A stretch of DNA of 45,372 nucleotides. Origin: Plantago elongata. Lineage: Eukaryota; Streptophyta; Magnoliopsida; Lamiales; Plantaginaceae. Shown here piece by piece: positions 24,012 through 40,004 of the stretch. The translations under genes were made by a program, and so were the position numbers. The DNA lies in assembly GCA_036897095.1 (NCBI GenBank), contig JAYMSP010000627.1:1-45372 (forward strand), in the 5' to 3' direction. Every line of letters begins with the position of its first letter. The first letter of the stretch is position 1. A model generated the notes under the pieces. That model did no database searches. It saw nothing but the letters and a program-made list of their open reading frames with translations, and was not told the DNA's origin.

Positions 24012-25880
24012 GGTTGAAGTGGAGAAAGGAAGGTTATGGGTATTTGGAGGTGAGAAGGTGTTTCTTTTGTAGTAGTAGAAAAGGGAGAGTAGTGCTTGTC
24101 GTTTGGGAATATATTTAGTTGGCCAAGGGGGTATTAAGAAAGAGTATAAGTATTGGATGGTCAACAAGAGATGCAGCAATTTTTAACTCGTGTTGGTATC
24201 ACTCAACAGCGAGGGTAGATTTGATGTGTCAGGAACTATTTAAGGCACTTTTTCATGTTGTTGCACTTAGTCCGTTCAATGAGCATACCATGTGTGTGTA
24301 CTGATCATTCAACGGTCTTGGTGCATCAAAATGACAAGTCTTTATTGGTTTAATGCATGAGTCATTTGTAAATTTTACTGGATTTTTCAGTGGTTTTGTT
24401 TAGTTTTTAGGCTTTTCTTTCTGGTTTGTGTAAAAGATTGTGCTACGGTATATAATTATGCAGCTTTAAAAATATTTGTAGTTGGCAATGGACATAGTTG
24501 CTTGGTTAGTTGGAATATGTTATGAAAGAGAAGCAACATAACTGAATTTTACAGCTTATCATTTTTCAACTTACATCACCACCGATCAAAACATATCGGA
24601 TAAATTTGAGGTTCACATATATACCCATCTTCAAATTAAAATTCACGATAACTTCATATATTATATATTTTTTAACGTACAATATAACTTAATTTGAATA
24701 TTATATTAAAAAATGTGTAATCGAGAGTGTATTACTTATCTATTTTAATTCATGTTTCAAACATAACCATCCGGTTAGGCTACCTGGAAAACCTTAAGAA
24801 ACAGCCTAGTAGCCGCAAAAAGGGCAGTTGAGCTCCAAAGCCGCCCGAACCACCCAAAAGCAAGCCCAGGTGAATCAGGTTCTATTATGATTTGGCAAAG
24901 TTTAAATATTTTAATATATTTCTACAACATGAATCGGGTACCATGATTTTACTTGTATTGCCGCTTGAATTCTACAACATGGATATTTATTGTTCATATC
25001 ATATGCGTATGAACTACTGTCTTTTAATTATCATACTGGCTCAACCCTAATAACCCGATCTTATTCCGGTCCGGCCTTTTTAGCGGACTGACCGGCTCGA
25101 CCTTCACTCCCTACTTTTATCTAGTGTTTTCTGTTGTCACTTCCCAAACTTAATTAGTTAATTACAAGACAGTTTGAACTAATTTCTGCTAGTCATTAGA
25201 TGAAATAATGAAGACATAATCTAATGATAATGGCAACATGTCTAATCAGAGAAACGCAATCGCATGTGTGTATAATAAGTTAGTGGTTTATTTCATCACG
25301 TAATGTAGCCTCTTGAACATGGATTTTGAGGCACTAATCAAATGATCAATGTATGGATGGGAAATGAAAAGAATGGACCCATCCATACAATTAGGCTAAA
25401 GAAAGTTTAAGTTAGATTTACTTTGGTATTATGTTGTCATGCAGTTCGAAACGGCCTGTAATTGGAGTATGGATTGCATGAACTTTACCTGCTTTCTAGC
25501 TATGTTGGCTTCATAATGTTGTCATTCTGTCTTTTCGTTGCTTCACCTTTTTGGCTTCCTTAACAAATTAAAAGATTGTGGTTGTTGCTAGTCTCATTCT
25601 TTTCATTGTTTATGGCATACTAGACTAGTACTCATTTGCTTTTTTTCGTGTGATAAAGACCATCTAAAATTGGATGGATATCTGGAAAGACTAGTAGTTC
25701 TTTTAGTTGAACTATTCTTTTTCTAAATGCCTGCGGAATGTCTAGCTGAATTTTCCGTACATAAACATGTAGTACTAGGGGGAGAAAGAATATTATTCTT
25801 TGATACCTTGCTACAAAGTTTTGGAAAATGTAAACTTTTTTTTAGAAATAAGAAAATTAAAAAATTCTTAATTTTTTCAC
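24012..25880. other. ZIP upstream region and spacer
   Basis: A TATA-like minus-strand AAATATATTC lies near 24107-24118, about 100 bp upstream of the ZIP start. Beyond it the DNA is AT-rich with no supported gene. Confidence 0.4.
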
Positions 25881-26554
25881 AGTTTTAAAGTTTTTAACGG
25901 TCTGACCGGTCGAGTTTTTTAAAACCTGCCGAAACACACATTTTTCTTTATATTTTTATATATTATGTTATGATTTTAAGTTATTCGCATTGAAATTTAC
26001 AGTTATAGTTTTAACGTATTTCGTATATGTTTTAAGAAAGGATGTGATGGTTTTCATGTGTCGGTATTGTATGTTTTAATTATGATTTTAACCTGTTTTG
26101 TGAGTTTAGGAGATTGTGTGATGCTTTTAAGGAACTACATAATACTTCTTAAGATTGTTTGTTATAGTTATAATTGGCACAGTAACATCATTAAACAACT
26201 ATTAAACAAGTCTAAAAAATTCACGTATGTCATTAGAATATCAATGAACAAACTGAATATAAGCTACATTATTTGCACCATTCAATTATTACAATATTAA
26301 ACATTCGGTCATCTAATGTTTAAAACATCTATTCTCATAAGGGGAAAAAAATTAAAATAAATGTTATTCGACTTTTTTTAAATTGGTGAACTTCGACTTC
26401 CAGTCTTTCGTTATTTCAATACTGTAGTGGCACATATTTGAGAGACATATCAACAAACACAATAGTATCATTAGTACATGCTTAAAACATTCAATCACTG
26501 AGTTAAAATCGTATAACTCTTACTAAAACTATTGTATTTGTAGTTAAAACAATA

Positions 26555-27510
26555 ACATAGTAGAAACAAGCAACAAAAACTAAAATTTAGTAACAATAAT
26601 GCTTAAAACAACAACAATGCCTATTAAAACTTTAACAAATCTCGAACATGCAACACTAGCTAAAACCTATAACATTAATACTTAAAACTATAACTATATC
26701 TCTTATAACAATAATAATTTCTCTTATATATGTAACAAAGCGGGATCATGCAACACAAGCTGAGATGCTTAAAATAATAGCGATGCGTTTTAAAACTATA
26801 ACAAATCCTCTTCAAACTATAACAAAAAGAATACATGCAACACAATTATAATCATAAATAAAGCAGATTAACACTACACAAGCTTAACAATGATACTCAC
26901 AACAATAACAATGTCTCTTAAAACTATATCAGTGACTCTTAAAATTATAACAAGACAATAACTTGCAACATAAGTTAAAAACATCAAATTGATTCTTAAT
27001 ACCATAATAGTGTCACTTACAACTACAATAATGCCTCTTAAACCTATAATCAACGGAAACATGCAACACAAGTTAAACACATTGATATTGATGCTTAAAA
27101 CAATAACACTGAATCTGAAATATATATAACTATTCATCTTAAAGCTATAACAAAGCAGAATCATGTTGAACAAGCTAGAACCTATACCAATGAATTTTAA
27201 AGCAGTAAAGTACATATGAATTTGTTGTTCAAGTATGATATATTTATTTTCATACCTGAACATATTCTCAATTATGACTTTCATATATGACGAGCTAGCG
27301 TTTTCATCGTTCTGAATTTGTGGATTTGAACATTATAGCAACTGGATCTGAAAGTTTTAAACAATGAATAATGAAAATTGGATCGAAAATAACGAAACAC
27401 ACACAAGCTGGACAGAATAACATCGACGCTTAAAACTATAATAGTGACTCGTAGAAATATAATAATACATCTTAAAACTGTAGCAAAGCGGAAAATGCAA
27501 CACAAGCTAA
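26555..27510. repeat. Degenerate tandem array, period about 100 bp
   Basis: The marker CATGCAACACAAGCT or a close variant recurs at 26647, 26747, 26834, 26962, 27060, 27162 and 27494. Between the markers are variants of CTTAAAACTATAACAATG. Spacing is mostly 87-128 bp. The plus strand is strongly A/C-rich and T-poor in G, and the open frames on the minus strand (Ile/Val-rich) are products of the repeat. ACCGGTC-containing segments lie on both sides (near 25905 and 27955-28015), so the array may sit inside a larger non-autonomous transposon of about 2.1 kb, but I found no clean terminal repeats. Confidence 0.7.
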
Positions 27511-28019
27511 AAACCGTAACAACGGTTGTTAAAACAGAAACGTGCGTACGTATTTGCTGTTTAGATCTGATATATTTTTCAGATTTGAACAGATTTTTGA
27601 GAATAATTTTCAGATCTGACGAGCTAGTTTCTTTTTTGTTGTAGATTTAAAGTTTTTTTTGAATATCTTAGCAACTAGATCTGGAAGTTTTAAACAACAA
27701 ATCATGAAAATTAAGTTGCAAATTATAAAACACACACAAAACATGCACAAAAGCTTACAAAAACATAGTGGTTTTTACCCGATTTATCTTCATAGAGCTA
27801 GTATGCTGAAATCAAATGGAAACGAGGTGGAAACTTGCCATAGCCGACAAATTCGAGAGTAGAAACGCGATTGAACGACGAATTTGAGTGAGAAACACTG
27901 AATGCTTTTGTGTTTATGTGTTTCCATCCTTTTTTGGTTCCTATATAGACAAACCGGTCCGGTTTGATTACCCAAAAGCCGCACGTCTGGTCCATATTGA
28001 CCGGTTTTTACATGAGAAC

Positions 28020-29140
28020 CAGATTTTTCTAATCTATCAGAAAATCTTTATCTTATAGTATATGTACTTTGGTAAAAATTGTGATTGAAATCAAACCTTA
28101 CAGAATTTTGTGGAAAGTTTTCTATTGGTTCGTATTGAATTCAAAGCGATGTTATCCCTGGTATCCATAGGTTCCAATGAAGTAGCTTGAGCAACCATCT
28201 CCTTTAATTGCTAGCTCGAATAATGCTCAACGTTAAAATTTATATAGAGTTTTATAGACTGGTCAATCTTTTTTTTAACGTTAAAGCATGGTGTAAAAAA
28301 ACATGAAGTAATACACTTTTATTCTATCATTTAGAAAAACTGCTTTTTTTGGACACACAATATATTAGTTGGTGTAAAATTTGAAATTCATCAGAAAAAA
28401 GATGATTAAATAGTACAAGAAATCCTCATGTTATTATTTTTAATCTCCATAATTTGTCTGTTAATTTTAATGATGTAATTCAATGAAAACTTTTTGAATT
28501 GAAACTGGGTATATATTGAATGGCGTAATGTGAATTTAATTGGGGTTGTTTCATAATTCGATCCTTATTTATTACATCAAATTCGTTTGAGTCACAATTT
28601 TTACTTATGGTCCTTGGATTTTCTAAATCTTCCAATCATCATTGACAAGGTCGTTCAATTCAATATCCAGAATTCAGATTGGACATCAATATTACAATGC
28701 ATGTAAGAGCGAAATTGGTGGCGAATTTAACTCACCTCTCAATTGTTTCCTCCTACAGGAACAGGAGTAGTCTTTTTCTTTTTCTTCTTTTACTAACTTT
28801 GCTTTTTCATGCAACATTATGAAATTATTTGAATGGAACCGGAAATATGCAAATTTCAAAGATTTGCTATTATTTGCAATCTGTTCACTGTATCTTCTTT
28901 ATCATGTTTTGGTCGTGTTCCACATTTGGGTTATAATTGCAAATACTCATACAATATGATTGGATGTTTTTGGGGAGTACCCAAGTCCTACCACCGCCAC
29001 TACTCCCATAAACGTTTTTCTCATTTTCTCCAAAATTATATTACTATTTATATTTTCAAAATTTTAATTTATTAGAACATTGTAGTATATCATTTCTATA
29101 ATGCAAAAGGACTAGTACAATGTAATATCTTTTATATATG
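28020..29140. other. Intergenic spacer, nothing recognised
   Basis: AT-rich DNA without domain-bearing ORFs, terminal repeats or RNA-like structure that I can support. Confidence 0.45.
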
Positions 29141-29149
29141 TACATGCCT

Positions 29150-29515
29150 AGAGCTATTTTCGAGTCAAGTTTTACATTGACCTAGGTTTGGTAAAGTTTG
29201 ACCCAGCTCAGTTCGATAAGCTTTTCCAAATCGAGCTCAAACTCGATTCTATACTCGTTTCTTTAGCGAGTCGAGCTCGGTTCGGTTCAGTAAAGCTCGT
29301 TTAGAGTAATTATTTTAATAAATTATAAATTTTTATGTATATTTTTATAGATAAAGCTCGTATATTTTCGAACTCGAGTTCGATCTCTTTACATGTACTC
29401 GAGCTCGAGCTTGTTTTTTTGCTCGTTTTGTTAACGAGCCGAGTCAAAACTCAGCTCGGTTGAGTTCGAACTCGAGCTCGAGTATCCAAATACTCGACTT
29501 CGCTCGGCTCGGAAA
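29150..29515. repeat. GAGCTCGAG-rich palindromic repeat block
   Basis: Two GC-richer halves (about 29210-29310 and 29360-29515) are packed with GAGCTCG, CTCGAGCTCG, ACTCGAG and GCTCGGCTCG and separated by an AT-rich centre. Both strands carry the motifs, as in dispersed non-autonomous DNA transposons of many plants. I could not define ends or a target-site duplication. Confidence 0.55.
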
Positions 29516-29669
29516 AGATTACTACCCATGCCCAGATTAACATGCATTAGATTAGCGAGTAACTTTTTAGAGATCGCCAAATCTTTTTGAAGTAATGTAC
29601 TTGGTGCATGCATACTGCATAAGTACATAACAATCAGTAATCTTTCATCATCGGCTTACAAATGACAAT

Positions 29670-29700
29670 ACTCCCTCCACCCTGACGAACACATTTTGTT
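29670..29700. mobile_element. Single Stowaway-like end
   Basis: ACTCCCTCCACCCTGACGAA resembles the start of a Stowaway MITE, but no matching inverted end follows within several hundred bases. Confidence 0.3.
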
Positions 29701-30082
29701 AATGTGTAGTTTTAGAGTAAAATAAAAATAAATTATGATGTATAAAATGTTGTAAAAATTGCATTTGAAAGGACAAAATGCATAGTTCTTAAGTGTAGAA
29801 ACTAATATTTTATTATTATTTATTACGTATTGAATAATAGTTTCGATTTTAGTAATGTATGAAGTTATATGTGACGTGACGCTAAATTTACTATATCACA
29901 TTTTGAAAACTGAGAGCTTATAAGTTGGAGAATATTACAATGAATATAATTTCGCAACCCAAAATCTGAGAGCTTATAAATTATATGTTAATATAGTATT
30001 ACAATTCAGAGTTTCAGCAACTGAAAAATGGTAAGTTATTTCAGTACCGACCTATTAAGCGACCTATAAGTTGGAACTATAT

Positions 30083-30220
30083 GCCCAACAAGATTGGGGC
30101 GGCCCAAGGTTTATAAAAGGATCTGTTAATACATGACTTATTAAAGCCCAATCTGTAAAGACTACCGATAAAGAAATAAATTGGCCATATAAGAGATAGT
30201 CCATCATATTAGCCCAATGA
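30083..30220 (+). promoter_or_regulatory. GCCCA-rich promoter of the KDO8P synthase gene
   Basis: Four GCCCA motifs occur at 30083-30087, 30102-30106, 30146-30150 and 30212-30216. Such site II-like elements are known from promoters of growth-linked housekeeping plant genes. A TATA-like TTATAAAA lies at 30111-30118. The ATG is at 30352. Confidence 0.45.
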
Positions 30221-30351
30221 ATTACAACACCCAACCCAACTGTTCATCATCTGCAGACTGCAACAAAACTGAGCAGAAAAATACTCCCCTCACACACTGA
30301 TACAGTAGGAAACACAGATCACAGAGATCCAAAGCCAGTGTAGTTACCGAA

Positions 30352-34454
<4,103 letters not shown>

Positions 34455-35576
34455 GAGTTCCAGCAGCAGTAACATTGTAAGTAACATTGATCTCAATATT
34501 CCAGTCTGACGCATGTAACTAAATTTCTGTAGTTTGTAGATGATGAATAGTAGTATTAACTTACCTGCACAATTATGTCTGGTTTTATTTGGTGTAGGTG
34601 TGCTCTTACATGTAGCCTACAGAATGCAGGTTTTCTGACAAATCTTCTGTTTTTGGTACTTGGACTAAGAAACAGGCACAAGTTGAACACTGAAGTATGC
34701 AATATATGTAAGTACACATGAATCTTGACAGATCTTGTTCATATAAAGTATAACTATGTGTTTTTGTTTATTCAAATGTCCATAGTGACATTAACACGGT
34801 TGTATTAACAAATTAAGAGTGGGTTTTGTGCTAGCCAGATTACTAGCACACTTCCAGCTTATGTACCTTCTGTTTAATCTAAGGTGACTAAGTTTCAGAA
34901 TATAATATGTTTCGAAAATGACTTGGCTTAAACACGCAGAGGAAGATGACCTGCCCTGCTCCTGAGAATTTAAAATGTTGAGGACACGGTTCTACATGTA
35001 GTCTGGTCTCTGTTGATGAATGGCCATGTACAATCAAACTGATATATCTGATAAGACGGAATGCTCGGTTGGGTATGTTAAGTGGCTGAATTTCTGACAC
35101 ACAGAAGTGATTCGAAATTAACACAAATAAGGGGTGAAAGGAAAAGGGAAACATATGATTGCAGATGGCAATTGGCTTGAGCTATATAAAACCAACTTAC
35201 AATGTAGACCATTTTTCATAGAAATTGTACATGCCATCAGGCTTCAACGCTCAATCATTCATAAGTGAGAATGTGCCTGATATCTCGCTGTTAAAACTAG
35301 GAGACCACTGATCCACATTTACAACAGGCAGACACAAATAGAGCTCCAAAACTCTGTGATCTGATATGTTCACCAGACTCTACACTGCAGATATACAGTA
35401 CATAATTCATGTCCCCAAGGTCACCTCTCTATCCATATATACACAGAATGTCTATCAGAAAACCTTTATTCATATGCAGAAAGCTAGTATTTATAAGTGA
35501 ATAATGTTTACACTATATGTAAGTATATCATCTCCTACTGTAAGGGCAAAAGTATCAAAGCACCCAACCTCCGGAG
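34455..35576. other. 3' flanks of convergent KDSA and DUF2358 genes
   Basis: The 3' UTR of KDSA lies on the left and that of the minus-strand gene on the right. No additional gene was recognised. Confidence 0.5.
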
Positions 35577-36479
35577 TTATGAACAAATAGCCAAGCAATC
35601 TTGTTGAACCCCCAAACTTTCCCGATTCAATGTCTCTATTACAAGCCCGTAAAACCTCACCCACGAATTCGACTGAATATCCACCGGCCCCCACAGAAAC
35701 GTGGGATTCGGACTAGCAGGGCAAGCTGCAACCAAGTCCAAAACAGAAGCCGCAGGCTTCAACGTCTGAGGGAAGTTAAACGCCAAGTTATCGACCTTGT
35801 GCTCGTAAATCTTCCCATTCCTATCCAACTTATACCTCGACGTGCCTTGAAACTCCCCTTTCGCCTCCCACGGAACTCGTGGAATCCCCATCAAATTCCA
35901 TCTAATCAGAATCACATTGTCAGATGGCTGCCAAACTCTCAGAACATCCAGTGATATCTCCCTGAACAATATCCTGCCATGAAACCTCAATGCCCAGAAT
36001 ATCAATTTATACCTCTCGATTCCAGTAAACGTGTTTAGCGGGTCCTTAAACGTTACATCATCCCTGCCAATCAACAATACCAACAAACATAAAAATCCAT
36101 TAATTGACAATTTCACCCAAAATTGAAGAAAATGAAACAACACGAAACATCAAAATTGAGGAAATTGGCGAAAAGGGTACCTGTAAATCTCGTAATTGAG
36201 GTCTTTGGCGAAGAGTAAAGGGAGATCTTCACGAAGAGTCCGTACAGCTAAACCTAAATTGACATAAAAATCGTTTCTTTGATCCTGTTCGTTGTCCTGG
36301 CCAGTAGCAGTTCGATTAACGAGAGAAACCCCACGAAGAGGAGGTGGGTCGAGCTTGGTTTGTGTAGAAGCGGAGAGTGGTTGAGGTTGAAGAGGAAGAA
36401 CAATTCCAGAAGCAGAGAATTTGCAATTGTCCTTGTGTTGGAGAAGAGTTGGTGAAAGATTTGGAAGGATGTAAGCCAT
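35577..36479 (-). CDS. DUF2358 / NTF2-like protein, probably chloroplast-targeted
   Basis: This is a plant protein of the DUF2358 group, which has an NTF2-like fold; its biochemical role is unknown to me. Two exons, 36181-36479 and 35577-36063 (117-bp GT-AG intron, phase 2), give 261 residues. The first about 60 residues are rich in Ser, Pro, Gln and basic residues and poor in acidic ones, like a plastid transit peptide. The conserved part starts near residue 78 (LAVRTLREDLPLLFAKDLNY). It continues across the splice as DDVTFKDPLNTFTGIERYK and later IRWNLMGIPRVPWEAKGEF and SRYKLDRNGKIYEHKVD, the familiar DUF2358 blocks. The C-terminus, past about residue 230, is less distinctive. No TATA box is evident upstream. 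The gene converges on KDSA. The localisation is inference. Confidence 0.85.
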
Positions 36480-37020
36480 TTAGTTATGCAGAGTTTTGAG
36501 CTGATTGTTTTAGAGCAGTAAAAGCTGAAGATTTTTGAGCTGTGGAAGAAATGGAGAGGGATTTTGAGTGGTTTTAAATGAAGACAGCCAGCCAGCCAGG
36601 TTTTCTCTACTCGTTCCGGAGACAAGTCATTTCCCTTTTTGTCTTCTATATTTGTTCATTTTCCACGTATTACCGAACACATTGCATACCGATGACATTT
36701 CTAATACCAACAATAGTACACCATTAAAATTTCAACATGTATCATAATTAACTAATGAAAAATTAATTAATGATAACTTTAAGAGTTTAAATAATTTTAC
36801 AAATACATATTACAAATAATTGCAAACCCATCCTTAAATACAAAATTTACATTTAAAACTTTAATATTTCTTTTTCTCAAACCCCCTTCCTCCTCCTACA
36901 CCATAACCATCTTCATCATTAATAAACCACCACTATCATACCGGAGCTTCGGCATCCGGTGAATTACCTTTTTTCTCTTCTCTTTTAAAAAAAAAAAAAA
37001 CTTTGAACTTCCATGGAACT
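36480..37020. other. Upstream region of the DUF2358 gene and spacer
   Basis: The first about 150 bp are the presumed leader and promoter of the minus-strand gene. The rest is AT-rich spacer with an A14 run near 36988. Confidence 0.4.
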
Positions 37021-37039
37021 TCATTTGAAACTTCTTGAA

Positions 37040-37240
37040 AGTTGTGGAGATCGACCTCCATGGAAGCTCGTCCATTGAGGCGGACCAGCCCAGATCTGAC
37101 GGACCAGATCTGGTCTGCCTCCATAAAAATCGACTTCCATGGAGGAGACGAGCTTCCATGGAAGCTCGACTTTGCCTCCATGGAAGCTCGACTTCGCCTC
37201 CATGGAAGCTCGACTTCGCCTCCATGGATGCTCTTCCATG
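37040..37240. repeat. Minisatellite of 22-bp units with CCATGG palindromes
   Basis: Three contiguous units of TCCATGGAAGCTCGACTTCG plus CC lie at 37155-37176, 37177-37198 and 37199-37220 (one base differs in the first), with a partial fourth at 37221. Related and inverted pieces (GACCTCCATGGAAGCTCG, AGATCTG repeats) fill 37040-37154. The overlapping open frames on both strands (Met-Glu-Ala-Lys-Ser-like) come from the repeat. Confidence 0.9.
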
Positions 37241-37425
37241 TCCGGTTTGTTAGGCGACGGTTTGGAGTATCTTTGTCGAAGTTCCGGTCAATTTTTTTTC
37301 TCCTTGGTAAATTGTGAAATTATAAATAATGTAAGGGTTCATTCTAAATTTATTTGGGTATATTTTGTTATGTTTAAAATATGAAAGATGTGTAAATAAT
37401 TTATCCTTATAAAATATTTTAATAT

Positions 37426-37479
37426 AATGCGATGTCGCACTACGTTATTTATGCAACAGTGCGACGTCATGTCGCATTA
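37426..37479. repeat. Imperfect hairpin with GTCGCAC arms
   Basis: AATGCGATGTCGCAC (37426-37440) pairs with the inverse complement of GTGCGACGTCATGTCGCATT (37459-37478), with a 5-base bulge. It may be the end of a Harbinger-like MITE, but no partner was found. Confidence 0.5.
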
Positions 37480-38440
37480 ATAAAAAATGAATGATTGAGA
37501 TTCAATCTTAAAGTAATACAATTGATTAGATCATAGTACTAATAATAGTATACGGTACTATTATTAGCCATCCTTTTTATACTTTATTACCTTTTTTTCC
37601 TACTTTATTAATTTTTTCTTAAAATTTGTATTTGGTCCCGTGGAACTTACAATTTAAAACGAAGAGAGTATATTCTTTAGTAGCATACGGTATCATAGAG
37701 GATTTATTCAATGTTAAATTAGAATGCACTACTAATCTTCCATTTCTGGTTATTAAGGTGTATTGATCAGTTCTAACTTTTAACGAGGACACAATTTTTT
37801 TATCTTCTCAAGACGAAAAAGGTAATTCAAACCCTCAACTTATTAGTTGGAGGGGAAACGTCTTATCAAACTCAATATATTAACATTTTCTTTTATTTTC
37901 CTTAAGTTTTAGGGAAGAATTGATGATTAGGAAAGTCTAGTACAACATCTTTAAAATTTTAAAATATTTAAAGTTAACGAGTAATTTGAATTCAAGACTT
38001 TTCTTTTCCTTTTCTCCAAGTTTTGGGAAAGAATTGTTGATTAGGAATGTTTACTTCAACAACATTTTTTGTCACTTTAATATTTTTTAAAGTTTATGAG
38101 TAATTTTATTCGATTTAATCAAAGATTTATAACATTACTTCGATTAATCCGGATCTAATCCAAGTATCCAACACATCCAAAGCATATAGCATCGAGTAAT
38201 AATGTTTGTTGAGATGTTTAATAAAGTAAACTACCAAAGTTAATGATTAAAATGGCTATTTTGATTGTATTTAGCATTGGGTAATATTGTAGTTGAAAAT
38301 AATAAGCATGGAGTTCAACCTTTGAACGTTCAACTGGTAGTTTGCATCAATAACGTCCAGCGCTTCACAAAATCTGAGCAGAACATCACACCTTGATTGT
38401 ATGCACAGCACAGCAGCACATGGAATGGAAAATTGTCTAG
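37480..38440. other. Intergenic spacer
   Basis: AT-rich DNA with a few TACT/AGTA inverted snippets (near 37540-37570) but no complete element and no gene. Confidence 0.4.
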
Positions 38441-38444
38441 CTGA

Positions 38445-38502
38445 TTGTAAAGGTGTAAAAACAAGAGTATCATCGCCTTGTAAAGGTGCAAAAACAAGAG
38501 TA
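38445..38502. repeat. 25-bp direct repeat, 33-bp period
   Basis: TTGTAAAGGTG(T/C)AAAAACAAGAGTA occurs at 38445-38469 and 38478-38502 with one mismatch. Confidence 0.85.
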
Positions 38503-38989
38503 CAAATATAATCGGTTGCATTCTAAGATACTAGGATCTAACAATCGTTCATTAGTTTTGCAAGTAAACTGAATGATCAATCCTACTACCACAGAGTTGC
38601 ATAATCGCTGGTATTCGACAGAGTACTACGAGTGGTAATCACGATTCATTGGAGTGCAGTTTCCCGAATCTCATCACTAACCAATGGCAGAAAATTTTGC
38701 ACTACAACCAAATGCCATTCGGACCGTCCACTGTGTTTGGCACCAAAATTCGATTGTGGGCGATTTTGGTTACTCTGCAACCGCACCTCGCAACCGATAT
38801 TTTCCACTGTGGTGACAGTCGTGGCCGCGATCACATGTAAATTTAATTTTTTTAATTTTTGTTTATAGTTATATTAATATGAATATTGAAAATTTAGAGC
38901 GAAAAGAGATATTTTTATTGAAGATACGAGTACAATATTAAAACATTTGAACAAACGAACGTATACGAACAAAGAGTGACATTTGATGT

Positions 38990-39090
38990 ATGAAAAAATA
39001 TATCTTCATTGGTTTAATTTTATAGATCTTGAAAAAATATAAACGATGATATAATTTTTAAATAATAAAATAATAAATAAAAGAAAAAAA
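38990..39090 (-). mobile_element. Remnant related to the Harbinger-like leader at 10741-10840
   Basis: ATTGGTTTAATTTTATAGAT and the following CTTGAAAAAATATAAACGATG align closely with 10754-10800 (ATTGGTCTCATTTTATAGAT...). The two are therefore copies of the same leader in the same orientation. No protein-coding part follows here. Confidence 0.5.
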
Positions 39091-39118
39091 GAAGTTGGAC
39101 CCCATTTAAAGCCAAAAC

Positions 39119-39156
39119 AGGTAACTCAATCGGTTATAGGCCCGATCGAGTTACCT
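39119..39156. repeat. 15-bp stem, 8-base loop hairpin
   Basis: AGGTAACTCAATCGG (39119-39133) is inverted at 39142-39156 (CCGATCGAGTTACCT) with one mismatch. No T run follows and there is no gene on either side, so it is not called a terminator. Confidence 0.6.
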
Positions 39157-39159
39157 CCT

Positions 39160-39990
39160 TATCATAACCTTTCAAAGACCGCATGATAGTGAAAAAAATT
39201 GGTCATGGCGTAGTTGCAGAGTCACGATCAGGAGGCACGAATGCACCACAGTGTGCAATCTCAGACAGGTCTTTCAAGCTTGAATTACTAGGGAAGCAGC
39301 CAAAATTCCACAAAATGGTCCATTTCGTTCAAACTAGCATTTTATTTGGGATATACTTTTGGGAAAAGAACCTACAGTGCTCTAAAACGGATATACGAGG
39401 ATAGTCAGTTTTGATCTCCATTTCTAGGTCCCATTTCCTTTGATTTTGGCAATTACTGTTCCCATACATATTTTCTCAGCCTGTTCATGAAAATGGTAAA
39501 TGATATTAAGTTCGGTTTATTTAATGTTCAGTCTATCTTCTCACATAGATTCCACACTCTTTGTGAGTAAGGAGTGCACCGGAGAGAGCCAACATCATCA
39601 AAAACATCCAAGTTCCAGAACTCTGCAACTAGAATACTATCAACTTCACAATTTACAAAAACAACACCTCTTGTTTTCTCAAGTGTACATAAAAATGTTG
39701 AGACATGTTCATTGTATTTAAATTAATTTATACAAGGATCAATTTATTTTCACATTTCATAGAGTGCAATACTGCAAACTCAATTAAACTTATGTTCAAT
39801 CCCTTGTGCTTCATTCCTGTCTTGCAATTTACAACTCTAATTTTAACAATTCAATTAAAATTTATAATAAAGCTCATTTAAAATTTCAACTCAAATAGTA
39901 GAGAAAATCTGAAGCCATGTGTTCCAGGCAGCTGATTTTTTCCTATTCCTCCTTTGTATTATTTATCGTTTCTTAAATCAAATTGAGTAA
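39160..39990. other. Intergenic spacer
   Basis: No supported gene or repeat was seen. Confidence 0.4.
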
Positions 39991-40004
39991 CTTCTTAGGT
40001 CTGC

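Noticed and set aside
24012..24179. Upstream in-frame extension of the ZIP protein to 24179
   Set aside because: It would put about 56 atypical residues before a normal signal peptide; the ATG at 24011 fits the family.
26874..27284. 136-codon Ile/Val-rich frame on the minus strand
   Set aside because: It is produced by the A/C-rich tandem array; its residues recur with the repeat period.
26555..27510. CRISPR-like spacing of repeated motifs
   Set aside because: Repeats are degenerate, irregularly spaced and in plant DNA; spacers are themselves repeats of each other.
36896..37384. Several overlapping frames on both strands
   Set aside because: They all come from the palindromic 22-bp minisatellite; open frames on both strands of one repeat are expected.
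38632..38868. Open frames on both strands near 38640-38840
   Set aside because: They contain no recognisable domain and no gene structure. A decayed transposon is possible but unsupported.
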